Below, in pieces: positions 37,288-46,688 of a DNA stretch of 64,000 nt. The DNA lies in the NCBI RefSeq assembly GCF_009827405.1, contig NZ_WTYY01000004.1, forward strand, positions 186,001 to 250,000. The letters are read 5' to 3'. Position numbers and translations under genes: made by a program. The stretch is from Alteraurantiacibacter aestuarii (GTDB lineage Bacteria; Pseudomonadota; Alphaproteobacteria; Sphingomonadales; Sphingomonadaceae). Position 1 is the first letter of the stretch; every line of letters begins with the position of its first letter. The notes beneath the pieces were generated by a model. That model was not told where the DNA came from. It did no database searches and saw only the letters and a list, made by a program, of their open reading frames with translations.

Positions 37288-37336
37288 GTCTGGCTAGCAG
37301 GCCCGGCTGGTATCCGGCTGCTGCCAAACCTGCGCC

Positions 37337-39304
37337 TCAGCCCAGGCCCTGCACGAACTCCGCGCCGGTGGGAATCTGGGCGTTGGATTTGGCCAGCGTA
37401 TCGCCCACAGGCTCCGCCCTGCCGCCAAGGCAGCCTGCCAGGAATCCCTCGACAATGGCGTTGAAGGCGATGTTGTTTTCCGGGCGGTGGAAGCCGTGGC
37501 CTTCATCGGGGAACAGCACATAGGTGACGGGGATGCCGTGCTTTTCCATGGCGGTCACGATCTGGTCGCTCTCCGATTGCTTGACGCGCGGATCATTGGC
37601 GCCCTGGCCGATCAGCAGCGGTTTGACGATCTTGTCCGCCAGATAGAGCGGGCTGCAGTCCTTCAGCAGCTGCTTGCCTTCCTCGGTTTCCGGGTTGCCC
37701 ATGCGCTCATGGAACTGCTTCACCATCGGTTCCCAGTAAGGGGGGATGGTTTCCAGCAGCGTCTCGAGGTTGGACGGGCCGACGATATCGACCCCGCAGG
37801 CGAACACGTCTGGCGTGTAGGTCAGCCCCACCAGCGTGGCATAGCCGCCGTATGATCCGCCCATGATGGCAACCTTGTCCTGCTCGGCAATGCCCTGCTC
37901 AACAGCCCAGTTGACGGCATCGATCAGGTCATCATGCATGGCCTTGGACCATTGCAGATTGGCGGCATTGACGAAGTCCTTACCAAAACCGGTGGAGCCG
38001 CGATAATTGACGCTGAGCACGCCGTAGCCGCGATTGGCGAGCCATTGGTGCGTGCGGTTGAAGCCGTATCCGTCGCGCGCCCACGGCCCGCCGTGGACCA
38101 GCAGCACCAGTGGCACGGGGGCGTCCGGAATGCCGTCGCCATCAACGTCCACCGCTGGCGGCAGAGTGAGGTAGCAGGGCAGGGTCAGGCCGTCGCGCGC
38201 CGGGATTTCGCGCGGGTGCATGGCCTGCAAGGGCTGACCTTCCAGAGAAGGCTTGGTGACATAGAATGTGGTCAGCGTATCGGCGTCACGGTCATACAGG
38301 TAGGACGTGATCGGACCGGTCAGCGGATCGTTCCACACCAGCCATTTGCGATCGTCATCGGTGCGCGACTGGACGCCGAAATCACCCTTCAGCCGCTCCC
38401 GCAGCCAATCGAGCGAGGCTTCTATGCCCTTGTCGAAGCAAGTCCATTCGGTGCGCAGGTAAGTGGCCGAATAGGCCTGCACAACGCCGGTTTTGGTATC
38501 GCGCAGGGTGCCGCCAAGATCGGCCTTGTCATGCTCTGCCAGCAAGGTGCGCTCGCCCGTGGCGGTGTCCTCGGCAAACAGGGCGGCGGTGTTGCGGCCG
38601 CGGCTGTCGATCCAGTAGAGCACGCTGCCATCGGTGGTGTAGCCCGCCGTGGTGGTGGTCAGCGCATCGTCCATGGCGATCACCTCGCGCGGGGTTTCGG
38701 CAACCACGCCGTCTGTAATCTCATGCATGTCCGTGCCGCCGCTGGCATTCTGCCGCACGGCCCAGCGCAGGGTCAGGCTGTCATCCGCCTCGAACCCGGC
38801 CCAGCCTTCGGTGTTTTCATGTACCAGCGTCATCTCGCCAGTGGTCACGTTCAGCAGGTGGACATCGTGGAAACGCGGATCGCGGTTGTTCAGGCCAATC
38901 AGGATCTTGTCCTTGATCGTATCGGACGCGCCGACAACCTGGATGCGGGTATTTTCGAACGGGGTCAGGCAGCTGTCTTCGCCGCTGGCCACGTCGACCT
39001 TGTACAGCAGGTAATTCTCATCCCCCTCCTTGTCGCGGACATAGAGCAGGGCGGTGCTGTCCGGTGACCAGAAATATTGCGGGATCGGGCGATCCTTGGC
39101 GCTGGTCATGCGGCGGGCATTGTCGGGATCGGATGTGGGGGCCAGCCACACGTTCATCACGTCTTCCCACGGCGCCATCCAGCTGAGCCATTGGCCATCA
39201 GGACTGATCTTGCCGCCAGAGCGGACCGGATTGCCGAACAGGTCGTCCCGGCTGATCAGCGCGATGTCTTTCACGCGGGCGGCGGCGGTGGTGGCACTGG
39301 ACAT
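37337..39304 (-). CDS. S9 family peptidase (prolyl oligopeptidase-type)
   Basis: A 655-residue serine peptidase. The N-terminal part (about 20-380) is a WD-like beta-propeller (SPDGQWLSWMAPWEDVMNVW, then YFWSPDSTALLYVRDKEG). The C-terminal alpha/beta hydrolase holds the triad: Ser in IMGGSYGGYATLVG, Asp in IGQGANDPRVKQSES and His in DEGHGFHRPENN. It resembles dipeptidyl/acylaminoacyl peptidases. No signal peptide is visible, so a cytoplasmic location is likely. It follows the AlkA gene by 81 bases on the same strand. Confidence 0.9.
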   Translation of the reverse strand: MSSATTAAARVKDIALISRDDLFGNPVRSGGKISPDGQWLSWMAPWEDVMNVWLAPTSDPDNARRMTSAKDRPIPQYFWSPDSTALLYVRDKEGDENYLLYKVDVASGEDSCLTPFENTRIQVVGASDTIKDKILIGLNNRDPRFHDVHLLNVTTGEMTLVHENTEGWAGFEADDSLTLRWAVRQNASGGTDMHEITDGVVAETPREVIAMDDALTTTTAGYTTDGSVLYWIDSRGRNTAALFAEDTATGERTLLAEHDKADLGGTLRDTKTGVVQAYSATYLRTEWTCFDKGIEASLDWLRERLKGDFGVQSRTDDDRKWLVWNDPLTGPITSYLYDRDADTLTTFYVTKPSLEGQPLQAMHPREIPARDGLTLPCYLTLPPAVDVDGDGIPDAPVPLVLLVHGGPWARDGYGFNRTHQWLANRGYGVLSVNYRGSTGFGKDFVNAANLQWSKAMHDDLIDAVNWAVEQGIAEQDKVAIMGGSYGGYATLVGLTYTPDVFACGVDIVGPSNLETLLETIPPYWEPMVKQFHERMGNPETEEGKQLLKDCSPLYLADKIVKPLLIGQGANDPRVKQSESDQIVTAMEKHGIPVTYVLFPDEGHGFHRPENNIAFNAIVEGFLAGCLGGRAEPVGDTLAKSNAQIPTGAEFVQGLG

Positions 39305-39385
39305 ATGTTCTCCCGGTTTTCGGTCCCGCCACCAGTTAGGGAGCGTGCCGCCCTATTGAAAGGGCCGGTTGAGCCGGACGGGCGC

Positions 39386-40021
39386 TCAAAGCGCCGGATT
39401 ATCGTAACAATGCCAGGTGAAAATGGCGACGGCGCCGCGGTGCGGCCGCCAGTCTTCGGCCAGGGCGCGGGTGGCCTTTTCGTCCGGGCGCTGCTCCAGC
39501 CCCAAGATCTTGCCGATGCCGGCCATCACCGCCAGGTCTCCCGCAGGCCAGATATCGGGCCGCCCTTCGGCAAACAGCAGATAGATTTCCGCCGACCAGC
39601 GCCCGATCCCCTTGATCCGCGTCAGCTCGGCAATTGCCGCCTCGTCATCACCGGGCAGATTGTGCAGGTCCAGCGCTTCGCCTGCCACCAGTTCGCACAG
39701 TGAACGGGCATAGCCCTGCTTCTGGCGCGACAGGCCGCATGCACGCAGCGTATCGAAATCGCGTGCCAGCAATTGGGCCGGGTCGATCTCCTCGCCCAGT
39801 TCCGCCTCCAGCTTGCGCCACACGCTGCTGGCCGCTGCCACGGACACCTGCTGGCCCACGATGGTGCGTAGCAGGGTCTTGTAACCGCGCGGCCTGATGC
39901 GCGGCTCGGGATATCCGGCCAGCGCCAGAGCGCGGGCGATGGCGGGCTGGGTTGCCGCCACATAATCCAGACTGTCTTTGATTTGCGCGGCGCTCAGTCC
40001 CATATCCGCTCCACTTGCCAT
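39386..40021 (-). CDS. DNA-3-methyladenine glycosylase II (AlkA-like)
   Basis: A 211-residue helix-hairpin-helix base-excision glycosylase for alkylated bases. The hairpin LTRIKGIGRWSAEIYLLF is followed by the catalytic Asp162 in WPAGDLAV. ILGLEQRPDEKATRALAEDW is the usual C-terminal block. It lacks the N-terminal AlkA domain and any Ada domain, as in the short alphaproteobacterial form. Divergent from the ferredoxin gene across 55 bases. Confidence 0.88.
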   Translation of the reverse strand: MASGADMGLSAAQIKDSLDYVAATQPAIARALALAGYPEPRIRPRGYKTLLRTIVGQQVSVAAASSVWRKLEAELGEEIDPAQLLARDFDTLRACGLSRQKQGYARSLCELVAGEALDLHNLPGDDEAAIAELTRIKGIGRWSAEIYLLFAEGRPDIWPAGDLAVMAGIGKILGLEQRPDEKATRALAEDWRPHRGAVAIFTWHCYDNPAL

Positions 40022-40076
40022 ATTTGCCGCGATTGCCTAGCAGCCGCGCGACACCGGAATAGGGAATTTTATCGCA

Positions 40077-40394
40077 ATGCCAAAGCTGATCGTCGTCAAT
40101 CGCGCAGGTGAAGAATCAACCGTGGAAGCCGCTTCGGGCCTGACCGTGATGGAAGCCATTCGTGACAATGGCTTTGATGAATTGCTGGCGCTGTGCGGCG
40201 GCTGCTGTTCGTGCGCGACCTGCCACGTGCATGTCGATCCCGCCTTCAAGGACAAGCTGCCCGCGCTCAGCACCGATGAGGACGACCTGCTCGATTCCAG
40301 CGATGACCGCGATGAATTCTCTCGCCTGTCATGCCAGATTCCCTTCACCGATGATCTGGACGGGCTGAAGGTCCGCATCGCCAAGGAAGACTGA
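40077..40394 (+). CDS. 2Fe-2S ferredoxin, adrenodoxin/ISC type
   Basis: A 105-residue ferredoxin. The cluster ligands are Cys40, Cys46, Cys49 and Cys86, exactly the C-x5-C-x2-C-x36-C spacing of adrenodoxin-type proteins. The acidic helix [20 protein letters not shown] before Cys86 is the redox-partner docking surface. It could serve iron-sulfur assembly or a cytochrome P450; no partner gene is adjacent. Confidence 0.92.
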   Translation: MPKLIVVNRAGEESTVEAASGLTVMEAIRDNGFDELLALCGGCCSCATCHVHVDPAFKDKLPALSTDEDDLLDSSDDRDEFSRLSCQIPFTDDLDGLKVRIAKED

Positions 40395-40468
40395 TCGGCA
40401 AGATCGGATAACAAGGCCCCAAGCGCAGCTGTATTGCGTCACGGGCTTTGACCTCCTAGCTCATAGTC

Positions 40469-41464
40469 ATGACCAGCCCTGCGCCCTGCACTGACAGCCT
40501 CGACCTGATTGGCAACACTCCGCTTGTCCTGCTCAAGGGACCAAGTGAGGCTGCCGGGTGCGAGATCTGGGGCAAGTGTGAATTTGCCAATCCCGGTGCC
40601 AGCGTGAAGGATCGCGCGGCGCTGTGGATCATCCGCGATGCCCAGGCGCGCGGGGAACTGCTGCCCGGCGGCACGGTGGTGGAAGGCACAGCGGGCAACA
40701 CCGGTATCGGCATTGCGCTGGTGGCCAATGCGCTTGGCTATAAGACCGTGATCGTGATGCCGGACAACCAGTCCAAGGAAAAGATGGATACGCTGCGGGC
40801 GCTGGGCGCCGAGCTGGTGCTGGTTCCGCCAACCAAGTTTTCCGACCCCAATCACTTCGTCCACACCTCGCGCCGCATTGCCGAGGAGACCGATGGCGCG
40901 ATCTGGGCCAACCAGTTCGACAATGTCGCCAACCGCCGCGCGCATATCGAAAGCACCGCTCCGGAAATCTGGGAGCAGCTGGAAGGCCGGATTGACGGCT
41001 TCACCTGCGCCGTGGGCACTGGCGGCACTCTGGCGGGCGTGGGCATGGGGCTGAAGGCCTTTGACGAGAACGTGCAGATCGCGCTGACCGATCCATTCGG
41101 CGCCGCGCTGTATAATTACTACGCCAATGGCGAGCTGAAGGCCGAAGGGTCCTCTGTTGCCGAAGGTATCGGGCAGGGCCGCATCACCGCCAATCTGGAA
41201 GGCGCACCGATCGATACGCAGTTCCGCATTTCGGACGAGGAAGGCCTTGAATGGGTCGCCCGCCTGCTGCGCGATGAAGGCCTGTGCCTGGGCCTGTCGT
41301 CGGGCATCAATGTGGCGGGCGCGGTTGCGCTGGGCAAGCAGCTGGGGCCGCGTAGCCGCGTCGCCACGATCCTGTGCGACACCGGCTTCCGCTATCTGTC
41401 CAGCCTGTACAATGCCGAATGGCTGCGATCCAGGGACCTGCCGGTTTTCGACTGGCTGCGTTAA
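40469..41464 (+). CDS. cysK: Cysteine synthase A (O-acetylserine sulfhydrylase)
   Basis: A 331-residue fold-type II PLP enzyme. The PLP Lys is Lys47 in NPGASVKDRAALW, the substrate loop is EGTAGNTGIGIA, and the phosphate loop is GTGGTLAGVGMG. It probably makes cysteine from O-acetylserine and sulfide; cystathionine beta-synthase activity is less likely without a CBS or other regulatory domain. Ends 23 bases before the next gene. Confidence 0.88.
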   Translation: MTSPAPCTDSLDLIGNTPLVLLKGPSEAAGCEIWGKCEFANPGASVKDRAALWIIRDAQARGELLPGGTVVEGTAGNTGIGIALVANALGYKTVIVMPDNQSKEKMDTLRALGAELVLVPPTKFSDPNHFVHTSRRIAEETDGAIWANQFDNVANRRAHIESTAPEIWEQLEGRIDGFTCAVGTGGTLAGVGMGLKAFDENVQIALTDPFGAALYNYYANGELKAEGSSVAEGIGQGRITANLEGAPIDTQFRISDEEGLEWVARLLRDEGLCLGLSSGINVAGAVALGKQLGPRSRVATILCDTGFRYLSSLYNAEWLRSRDLPVFDWLR

Positions 41465-41487
41465 TCTTGAAGCGTTAGAGTGGCATC

Positions 41488-41862
41488 ATGGCACTCGATC
41501 CAAGAGATATCATCAAGAGCGAAAGTCTTGTGGCTGAATTGCCGCTGGCCCCGCTGGCGGGCACGCGCAAGGAGCGCATGCAGCGCTTGCAGGTCGGCCT
41601 GTTCGGCCTTGGCGCGATGGTGCTGCTGGTCGGGCTGGCCAATATCATCATGTCCAGCGCGCAGCAGAACCAGGCCACCGCCGTTCCTGACGCACTGCCC
41701 ACGGCGGTGACACAGGATGTGCCGCCTCCTCCGCGCGATCCGCTGGCCGATGCCGGCGTGGTGCCGGAACTTCCGGCGGATCAGGGTGCGGCAGGCGGGC
41801 AGGCAGCTGGCGCATCGCCAACGGGAACAGGCGATGTTCCGCCGTCTCCACAACAGAATTAG
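41488..41862 (+). CDS. Single-pass membrane protein, function unknown
   Basis: A 124-residue protein with a cytoplasmic N-terminal 33 residues, one membrane helix (about 36-55, VGLFGLGAMVLLVGLANIIM) and a Pro/Ala/Gly-rich, presumably periplasmic tail. It overlaps the next gene by 29 bases, so the pair is likely translated together just upstream of the division cluster. I know of no characterised relative. Confidence 0.6.
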   Translation: MALDPRDIIKSESLVAELPLAPLAGTRKERMQRLQVGLFGLGAMVLLVGLANIIMSSAQQNQATAVPDALPTAVTQDVPPPPRDPLADAGVVPELPADQGAAGGQAAGASPTGTGDVPPSPQQN

Positions 41863-42682
41863 GCTGATCCTCGCAGGTCTGGTGCTGGCAGTTGCAGCGC
41901 CTGTTCTGGCTCAGGAGCAGGATGTAGACCGGCCATCGCTGGCGCTGATGGGCACCATCCCGATCTATTGGGGAGAGGCAGACGGGCTGGGCGAATTGCT
42001 CGACAGCAGCGGGCAGGTCCATTGGGCGCGCGCGCAGATCGAGGATACCTACCGGATCGAGCCGCTGGACTACCTCAGCGCGGAGGCCCTTGCACCGTTT
42101 CGCTACCTGTTGCTGGCCCAGCCGCGCGCGCTTTCTCCGGAAGAGAATGTTGCGCTGGATGACTGGGTGCGGGCAGGCGGCAGCGTGCTGCTGTTTGCCG
42201 ATCCGATGATGACCGGAGAATCGCGCTTTGCCCTGGGGGACCGGCGCCGGCCGCAGGACGTGGCGCTGCTGTCCCCCATTCTGCAACGCTGGGGGCTGGA
42301 GCTGGAATTTGACGAAAGCCAGCAGGCTGGAATGACATGGGCGGATTTCTCCGGCCAGCCGATCCCGGTCAACCTGCCCGGCCGCCTGCGCCACCTGCCT
42401 GAAGTGGATTGCCACGGCCATGACTGGAGCGGGCTCGCCGCGCTGTGCCGGGTCGGCGCCGGGCATGCGCTGATCGTGGCGGATGCGGCGATTCTGGATT
42501 TTGCCGGGCCGCACATGCACGCCCGCGCGGGCCTGAGAATCATTCTGGAGCGCATTTTTGCCCAGAATGGGGAAAATACGGGCCAGCTGGCGGAGTCGGT
42601 GGCCAAAATAGCGGAAATTGATGGAATTTCAGGGGATTCAACCCCGTCTTCAATATTGCCTTTGGCTCGTGGGTCTCCATAA
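41834..42682 (+). CDS. Exported GldG/DUF4350-like protein
   Basis: A 282-residue protein with a signal peptide (MFRRLHNRIRLILAGLVLAV, then APVLAQ). The mature region has a Rossmann-like alternation (SLALMGTIPIYWGEADGLGE, FRYLLLAQPRALSPEENVAL, WVRAGGSVLLFADPMM) resembling the GldG/ABC auxiliary and DUF4350 families, in which a glutamine-amidotransferase-like fold is exported. ATG 41834 is chosen because the signal peptide begins there. It lies between cysK and mraZ. The biochemical role is unknown; a link to cell-wall or division control is only an inference from position. Confidence 0.65.
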   Translation: MFRRLHNRIRLILAGLVLAVAAPVLAQEQDVDRPSLALMGTIPIYWGEADGLGELLDSSGQVHWARAQIEDTYRIEPLDYLSAEALAPFRYLLLAQPRALSPEENVALDDWVRAGGSVLLFADPMMTGESRFALGDRRRPQDVALLSPILQRWGLELEFDESQQAGMTWADFSGQPIPVNLPGRLRHLPEVDCHGHDWSGLAALCRVGAGHALIVADAAILDFAGPHMHARAGLRIILERIFAQNGENTGQLAESVAKIAEIDGISGDSTPSSILPLARGSP

Positions 42683-42685
42683 AAT
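42656..42685 (+). promoter_or_regulatory. Candidate promoter for the division cluster
   Basis: TTGCCT (42656-42661), an 18-base spacer and TAAAAT (42680-42685) resemble a housekeeping promoter. It overlaps the stop of the preceding gene and lies just upstream of the phased repeats described next. Prediction by eye only. Confidence 0.35.
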
Positions 42686-42711
42686 GACATAAATACAGGG
42701 TTTTGTGGCAG

Positions 42712-42747
42712 TTTCCCCACATTTCCCGTATTTTCCCCTTCCCACCC
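42712..42747 (+). promoter_or_regulatory. 10-base-phased TTTCCC direct repeats upstream of mraZ (candidate MraZ operator)
   Basis: TTTCCC begins at 42712, 42722 and 42732, and a fourth CCC in the same register is at 42745 (CCACCCG). The 10-base spacing places all units on one face of the helix. MraZ proteins of E. coli and Mycoplasma bind their own promoters at three or four short direct repeats with the same 10-base period, between the promoter and the first gene. The base sequence here differs from both, so the role is inferred from position and geometry. Confidence 0.6.
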
Positions 42748-42896
42748 GCCTTTCTCCGCGTTACATAAACTCTCCATCGGACAAGCCGTTTGCGTTGCAT
42801 CCCGTTTTTCGGGGTGGACGGGCTGTGCACCTGCACGGCGCGAACGCTGGCGGCTTGCCCATTGAATTGGATCCCGAATGTGTGGGGCTGGGGGAA

Positions 42897-43394
42897 GTGA
42901 CGCAGGCAGTTGCAGGATTTAGCGGTCAGGGCTTTTCGCTTCGCGGCGAGAAGGATCGCTTCGTGCTGCCGCCGGAAATGCGCAATCCCATCGCCGAAGC
43001 CAGCGACGAGCGCGTACTGTGCGTGGGCAAGCATGACAGCTGGCCGTGCCTGGTGGGCTTTGGCTCTGACCGTATCGCCCGCTTCGATGAAATTCTCGCC
43101 CAGCAGCAGGAAGAGGCCCGGCAGAACGGTGACAAGTTCGACCGCGCCATCCGCTCTGGCAGGTTGTGGAGCTTCAAGCGTCACAGCTTCGATGCCAGCG
43201 GCCGCTTCGTGCTCAATCCCTCATCGGTCAAGCTCGGCAAGATCGAGGACAAGCTCTATTTCCACGGTGTCGGCGATGTGATCACCATCTGGAACCCCGA
43301 CATATTGATGGGGCTGGGCGACGATTTCGACTTCTTCAAGATCTATTGCGAGCAGGAAATGGCCGAGGCTGCGGCCAAGGGGAGGGGCAAGTGA
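42897..43394 (+). CDS. mraZ: Transcriptional regulator MraZ
   Basis: A DNA-binding protein of the AbrB-like swapped-hairpin fold that represses the division cluster it heads. Two MraZ repeats are visible: [20 protein letters not shown] (first) and [20 protein letters not shown] (second), and the end contains the [16 protein letters not shown] block. The start is uncertain because no ATG is available: GTG 42897 gives 165 residues and begins a few residues before the domain; GTG 42882 and GTG 42825 are alternatives. The stop overlaps rsmH by 4 bases (GTGA). Confidence 0.88.
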   Translation: MTQAVAGFSGQGFSLRGEKDRFVLPPEMRNPIAEASDERVLCVGKHDSWPCLVGFGSDRIARFDEILAQQQEEARQNGDKFDRAIRSGRLWSFKRHSFDASGRFVLNPSSVKLGKIEDKLYFHGVGDVITIWNPDILMGLGDDFDFFKIYCEQEMAEAAAKGRGK

Positions 43395-44377
43395 CCGCCG
43401 CCAATCCTTCCGGCCAGTCCTCCTCCGGCGCCCCCCATGTGCCCGTCCTGCTGGACGAAGTTCTGGCCGCGCTTGCCATCGCGCCGGGCGATGTGGTGAT
43501 CGATGCCACATTCGGTGCAGGCGGCTATACGCGCGCCTTTCTGGATGCCGGTGCCACGGTGCATGCCTTCGACCGCGATCCCGATGCCATTGAGGCGGGT
43601 CACGGCTGGGCCGAGACGAAGGAGCAGCCACCGCGCCTGGTCCTCCATCCGCGCCGCTTTTCCGAGATGGTGGAGGCGATGGCCGAAGTCGGCATTGCGC
43701 AGGTTGACGGCATTGCCATGGATATCGGCGTTTCCTCCATGCAGCTCGATCAGCCGGAGCGTGGCTTCGCCTTTTCCAGCAACGGCCCGCTCGACATGCG
43801 GATGGACCGCGAACGCCCCAACGCTGCCGATTTCGTCAATGAGGCGGATGAGGGCGAGATTGCGGACGTGCTCTATCAATATGGCGAGGAACGTCAGTCC
43901 CGCCGCGTGGCCCGCGCGATTGTTGCGGCGCGCCCGCTGACCACCACCGGGGAACTGGCGCAGGTGATCCGCAAGGCGCTGGGATACCGGGCCGGCGCGC
44001 CGAAGGACCCTGCAACGCGCAGTTTCCAGGCCATCCGCATCCACGTGAACGGCGAACTTGATGAGCTGGCACAGGGCCTTGCCGCGGCAGAGCAGCTGCT
44101 GGGTGAAGGCGGGCGGCTGGCTGTCGTCAGCTTCCACAGCCTGGAAGATCGCATGGTCAAGCGCTTCCTGCGCGATGCCGCCAATGCCGCAGCGGGCAAG
44201 TCCCGTCACTTGCCCGAACTGGGCGCATCTGCCCCGGCGCGCTTTACCGATCTGACCAAGGCCATTCGCCCGTCTCAGGCGGAGATTGATCGCAATCCGC
44301 GCGCGCGCTCGGCCACTTTGCGCGCTGCCCGTCGCACCGCCGCCCCATCACAATCAGCAAGGGAACAGGCCGCATGA
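43391..44377 (+). CDS. rsmH: 16S rRNA (cytosine1402-N4)-methyltransferase RsmH
   Basis: A 328-residue SAM-dependent methyltransferase (formerly MraW) acting on C1402 of 16S rRNA. The family start [13 protein letters not shown], the SAM loop [17 protein letters not shown] and the [19 protein letters not shown] block are intact. GTG 43391 is used, with GGAGG upstream and a 4-base overlap with mraZ. Second gene of the dcw cluster. Confidence 0.95.
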   Translation: MTAANPSGQSSSGAPHVPVLLDEVLAALAIAPGDVVIDATFGAGGYTRAFLDAGATVHAFDRDPDAIEAGHGWAETKEQPPRLVLHPRRFSEMVEAMAEVGIAQVDGIAMDIGVSSMQLDQPERGFAFSSNGPLDMRMDRERPNAADFVNEADEGEIADVLYQYGEERQSRRVARAIVAARPLTTTGELAQVIRKALGYRAGAPKDPATRSFQAIRIHVNGELDELAQGLAAAEQLLGEGGRLAVVSFHSLEDRMVKRFLRDAANAAAGKSRHLPELGASAPARFTDLTKAIRPSQAEIDRNPRARSATLRAARRTAAPSQSAREQAA

Positions 44378-44934
44378 CACCGCAAGCCCGCTTCCGCCGC
44401 ATTGGCTGGTTCGCAGCCCTTGGCATTTGCACCGCACTGTATGGCGTATTGCATTTTCAGGTCTGGTCGCTTTCCAGCGAAGTGACCAAGGCAGAGCGCC
44501 AGATCGTCTCTCTGGAAGAGCAGAACATGCTGCTCGAAACCGAATTTCTCACCCGCTCGCGGCAGATCCAGCTGGCCGCGTGGAACCGGGTGGATTTTGG
44601 CTATAGCGCGCCCAAGGCCGACCAGTTTATCGATAATGAGCGTGAGCTGTCGCGCTTTGCCAGCCCGCGCGCTGCCGGTGCACCGGCACCGATCCGCCTT
44701 GCCGGGCAGACCGCGCAGGACGAGGTGAAGCCGTTCCCGCGGCTGGTTTCTCCATTGACCGGCCGTCCGGTGGATGTCGCGCTGGTGGAAACTGGCGGCG
44801 GCGGCGCACCGCACACAACGCCGCTGGTCGCCCGCATCGCCCAGCAGACGCTGAGAATTCCGCTTAATGCCAATGCCAGTGCCAGCGCATCGGCTCCGGT
44901 AGTGAGAATTGCCCTGGGAGATACCGGGCAGTGA
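44374..44934 (+). CDS. ftsL: Cell division protein FtsL-like
   Basis: A 186-residue bitopic membrane protein. A basic N-terminus is followed by one helix (about 8-26, [20 protein letters not shown]) and a short coiled coil ([20 protein letters not shown]), as in FtsL, which joins FtsB and FtsQ at the septum. The long Pro/Ala-rich C-terminus is unusual; E. coli FtsL has 121 residues. Identification rests mainly on topology and its fixed place between rsmH and ftsI. Overlaps both neighbours by 4 bases. Confidence 0.75.
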   Translation: MTPQARFRRIGWFAALGICTALYGVLHFQVWSLSSEVTKAERQIVSLEEQNMLLETEFLTRSRQIQLAAWNRVDFGYSAPKADQFIDNERELSRFASPRAAGAPAPIRLAGQTAQDEVKPFPRLVSPLTGRPVDVALVETGGGGAPHTTPLVARIAQQTLRIPLNANASASASAPVVRIALGDTGQ

Positions 44935-46688
44935 ACGCCTATGCCGCCCCAAGCCCGCTGGGCACCGGGCGCATCCGCCTTGTCGATTATCGCCGCCGCT
45001 CGCTGCTGGTTGCGCGGCTGCGCGCGTTGCTGGTGCTGCTGGCGTTTCTGCTGATCGCGGTGACGGCGCTGATGCGCATTGCCTATCTCGGCGTTGTCCA
45101 GCCGGCCCCGACCCAGCAAAGCATGGCAGAGGCATTGCTGCCCCCGCGCGGGGAGATCACCGATCGCAACGGCGTGCCGCTGGCGCGCGCATTTCCCGCC
45201 TATGCCTTGTGGTATAATCCCGCAGCGATGGATGATGGCGGCCCGCCGCTGGTCCATTCGGCCGATGATGTCGCGCGCCGCCTGCATGCGATCTTCCCCG
45301 ATCTGGACCCGGTCGATGTCGCGCAGAAACTGCGGGCCGGACGCAAGACCTATCTGCGCCGCAGGGTATTGCCCGAAGATGCCAACAAGGTGATGGAAAT
45401 CGGTGAACTCGCGCTGGAACTGCCGCGTGAGAATGATCGTCATTATCCGCAAGGCTCTCTGGCCGCGCACGTGCTGGGCTATGTGAAGGATGGCCACGGC
45501 GCATTGGGCATGGAGGCTGTGCTGGATGATTATCTGATCGACCATGCGCAGCGCAGTGTGCCTTCGGCGCTGTCTATCGATGTGCGCGTGCAAGGCGCGC
45601 TGGAAGACGAACTGCGCCGCGGAATGCTGGCGGTGAATGCGGTGGGCGCAGCCGGAATTGTGCTGGATGTGGATACTGGCGAAGTGCTGGCCCTGGCCTC
45701 TCTGCCCGATTTCGATCCCAACCAGGTTACCCAGGCCGATCTGGTGCGCACCGAACAGATGGTGGCCAACGGTCAGATGCCCGCAGTGTTCAACCGCGTG
45801 ACCAACCAGGTGTATGAACTGGGTTCGATCTTCAAGCCACTGACCGTGGCTGCGGCAATCGATGCGGGCAGCATCACCGACCTTTCCCGCACCTATCGCG
45901 CCGACCGGCCGATCGAGATGAGCGGCATGCGCATTCGCGACAGTCACGTTATTGGCACCTATCTTAACGCGCCGCAGTCGCTGATCCATTCATCCAATAT
46001 CGTGACCGCGCAAATCGCCGATAATCTGGGGCCGGACAAGCTGCGCCAGTACATGATGGACCTGGGCATGAATGAGCGGCCCTATATCGAATTGTCAGGA
46101 CGCGGCATGCCGCTGTGGCCCTCAGGCGACTGGTCGCGCCTTACCGGCATGACGGTTGGCTTCGGGCATGGCCTGGCGGTCAGCCCGCTGCATCTGGCCA
46201 GTGCCTATTCCGCCATGGTCAACGGCGGTATCTGGCGCCCGGCCACGTTGCGCCGGGTTGAACCGGGCAATGCCGCGCGCGGCCGCCGCGTGTTCAAGGC
46301 CAGCACCAGCGCGCGGATGAACCAGCTGCTGCGCATGATCGCGGTCTATGGCACGGGTCGAAACGCCAATGCGCCCGGCTTCCGCGTGGGGGGCAAGACC
46401 GGCTCCGCCGAAAAGCCCAAGAACGGCAGCTATGCCCGCTCCACGCTGGTTTCCACCTTTGCCGCCGCCTTCCCGATGGACCGCCCGCGCTATGTGGTGA
46501 TCGCCATGCTGGATGAGCCGCAGGGCACGGTCGCCAGTTCATACCAGCGCACCGCCGCCTGGAATGCTGCCCCGATCGTGGGCAATCTGATCCCGCGCAT
46601 CGGCCCGCAACTGGGCGTGTTGCCCGATGACAGCCGCGACATCGACCTGACAGATCTGCAACCGCTGGTCGCGGGCGAGGCGCACTGA
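44931..46688 (+). CDS. ftsI: Septal peptidoglycan transpeptidase FtsI (PBP3)
   Basis: A 585-residue class B penicillin-binding protein. It has one N-terminal membrane helix (about 28-50), the PBP dimer domain (PPRGEITDRNGVPLARAFPA), and the transpeptidase with catalytic Ser299 in SIFK (299-302), SSN (354-356) and KTG (489-491). It cross-links new wall at the septum, driven by FtsW. GTG 44931 overlaps ftsL; the stop overlaps murE by one base (TGATG). Confidence 0.95.
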   Translation: MNAYAAPSPLGTGRIRLVDYRRRSLLVARLRALLVLLAFLLIAVTALMRIAYLGVVQPAPTQQSMAEALLPPRGEITDRNGVPLARAFPAYALWYNPAAMDDGGPPLVHSADDVARRLHAIFPDLDPVDVAQKLRAGRKTYLRRRVLPEDANKVMEIGELALELPRENDRHYPQGSLAAHVLGYVKDGHGALGMEAVLDDYLIDHAQRSVPSALSIDVRVQGALEDELRRGMLAVNAVGAAGIVLDVDTGEVLALASLPDFDPNQVTQADLVRTEQMVANGQMPAVFNRVTNQVYELGSIFKPLTVAAAIDAGSITDLSRTYRADRPIEMSGMRIRDSHVIGTYLNAPQSLIHSSNIVTAQIADNLGPDKLRQYMMDLGMNERPYIELSGRGMPLWPSGDWSRLTGMTVGFGHGLAVSPLHLASAYSAMVNGGIWRPATLRRVEPGNAARGRRVFKASTSARMNQLLRMIAVYGTGRNANAPGFRVGGKTGSAEKPKNGSYARSTLVSTFAAAFPMDRPRYVVIAMLDEPQGTVASSYQRTAAWNAAPIVGNLIPRIGPQLGVLPDDSRDIDLTDLQPLVAGEAH

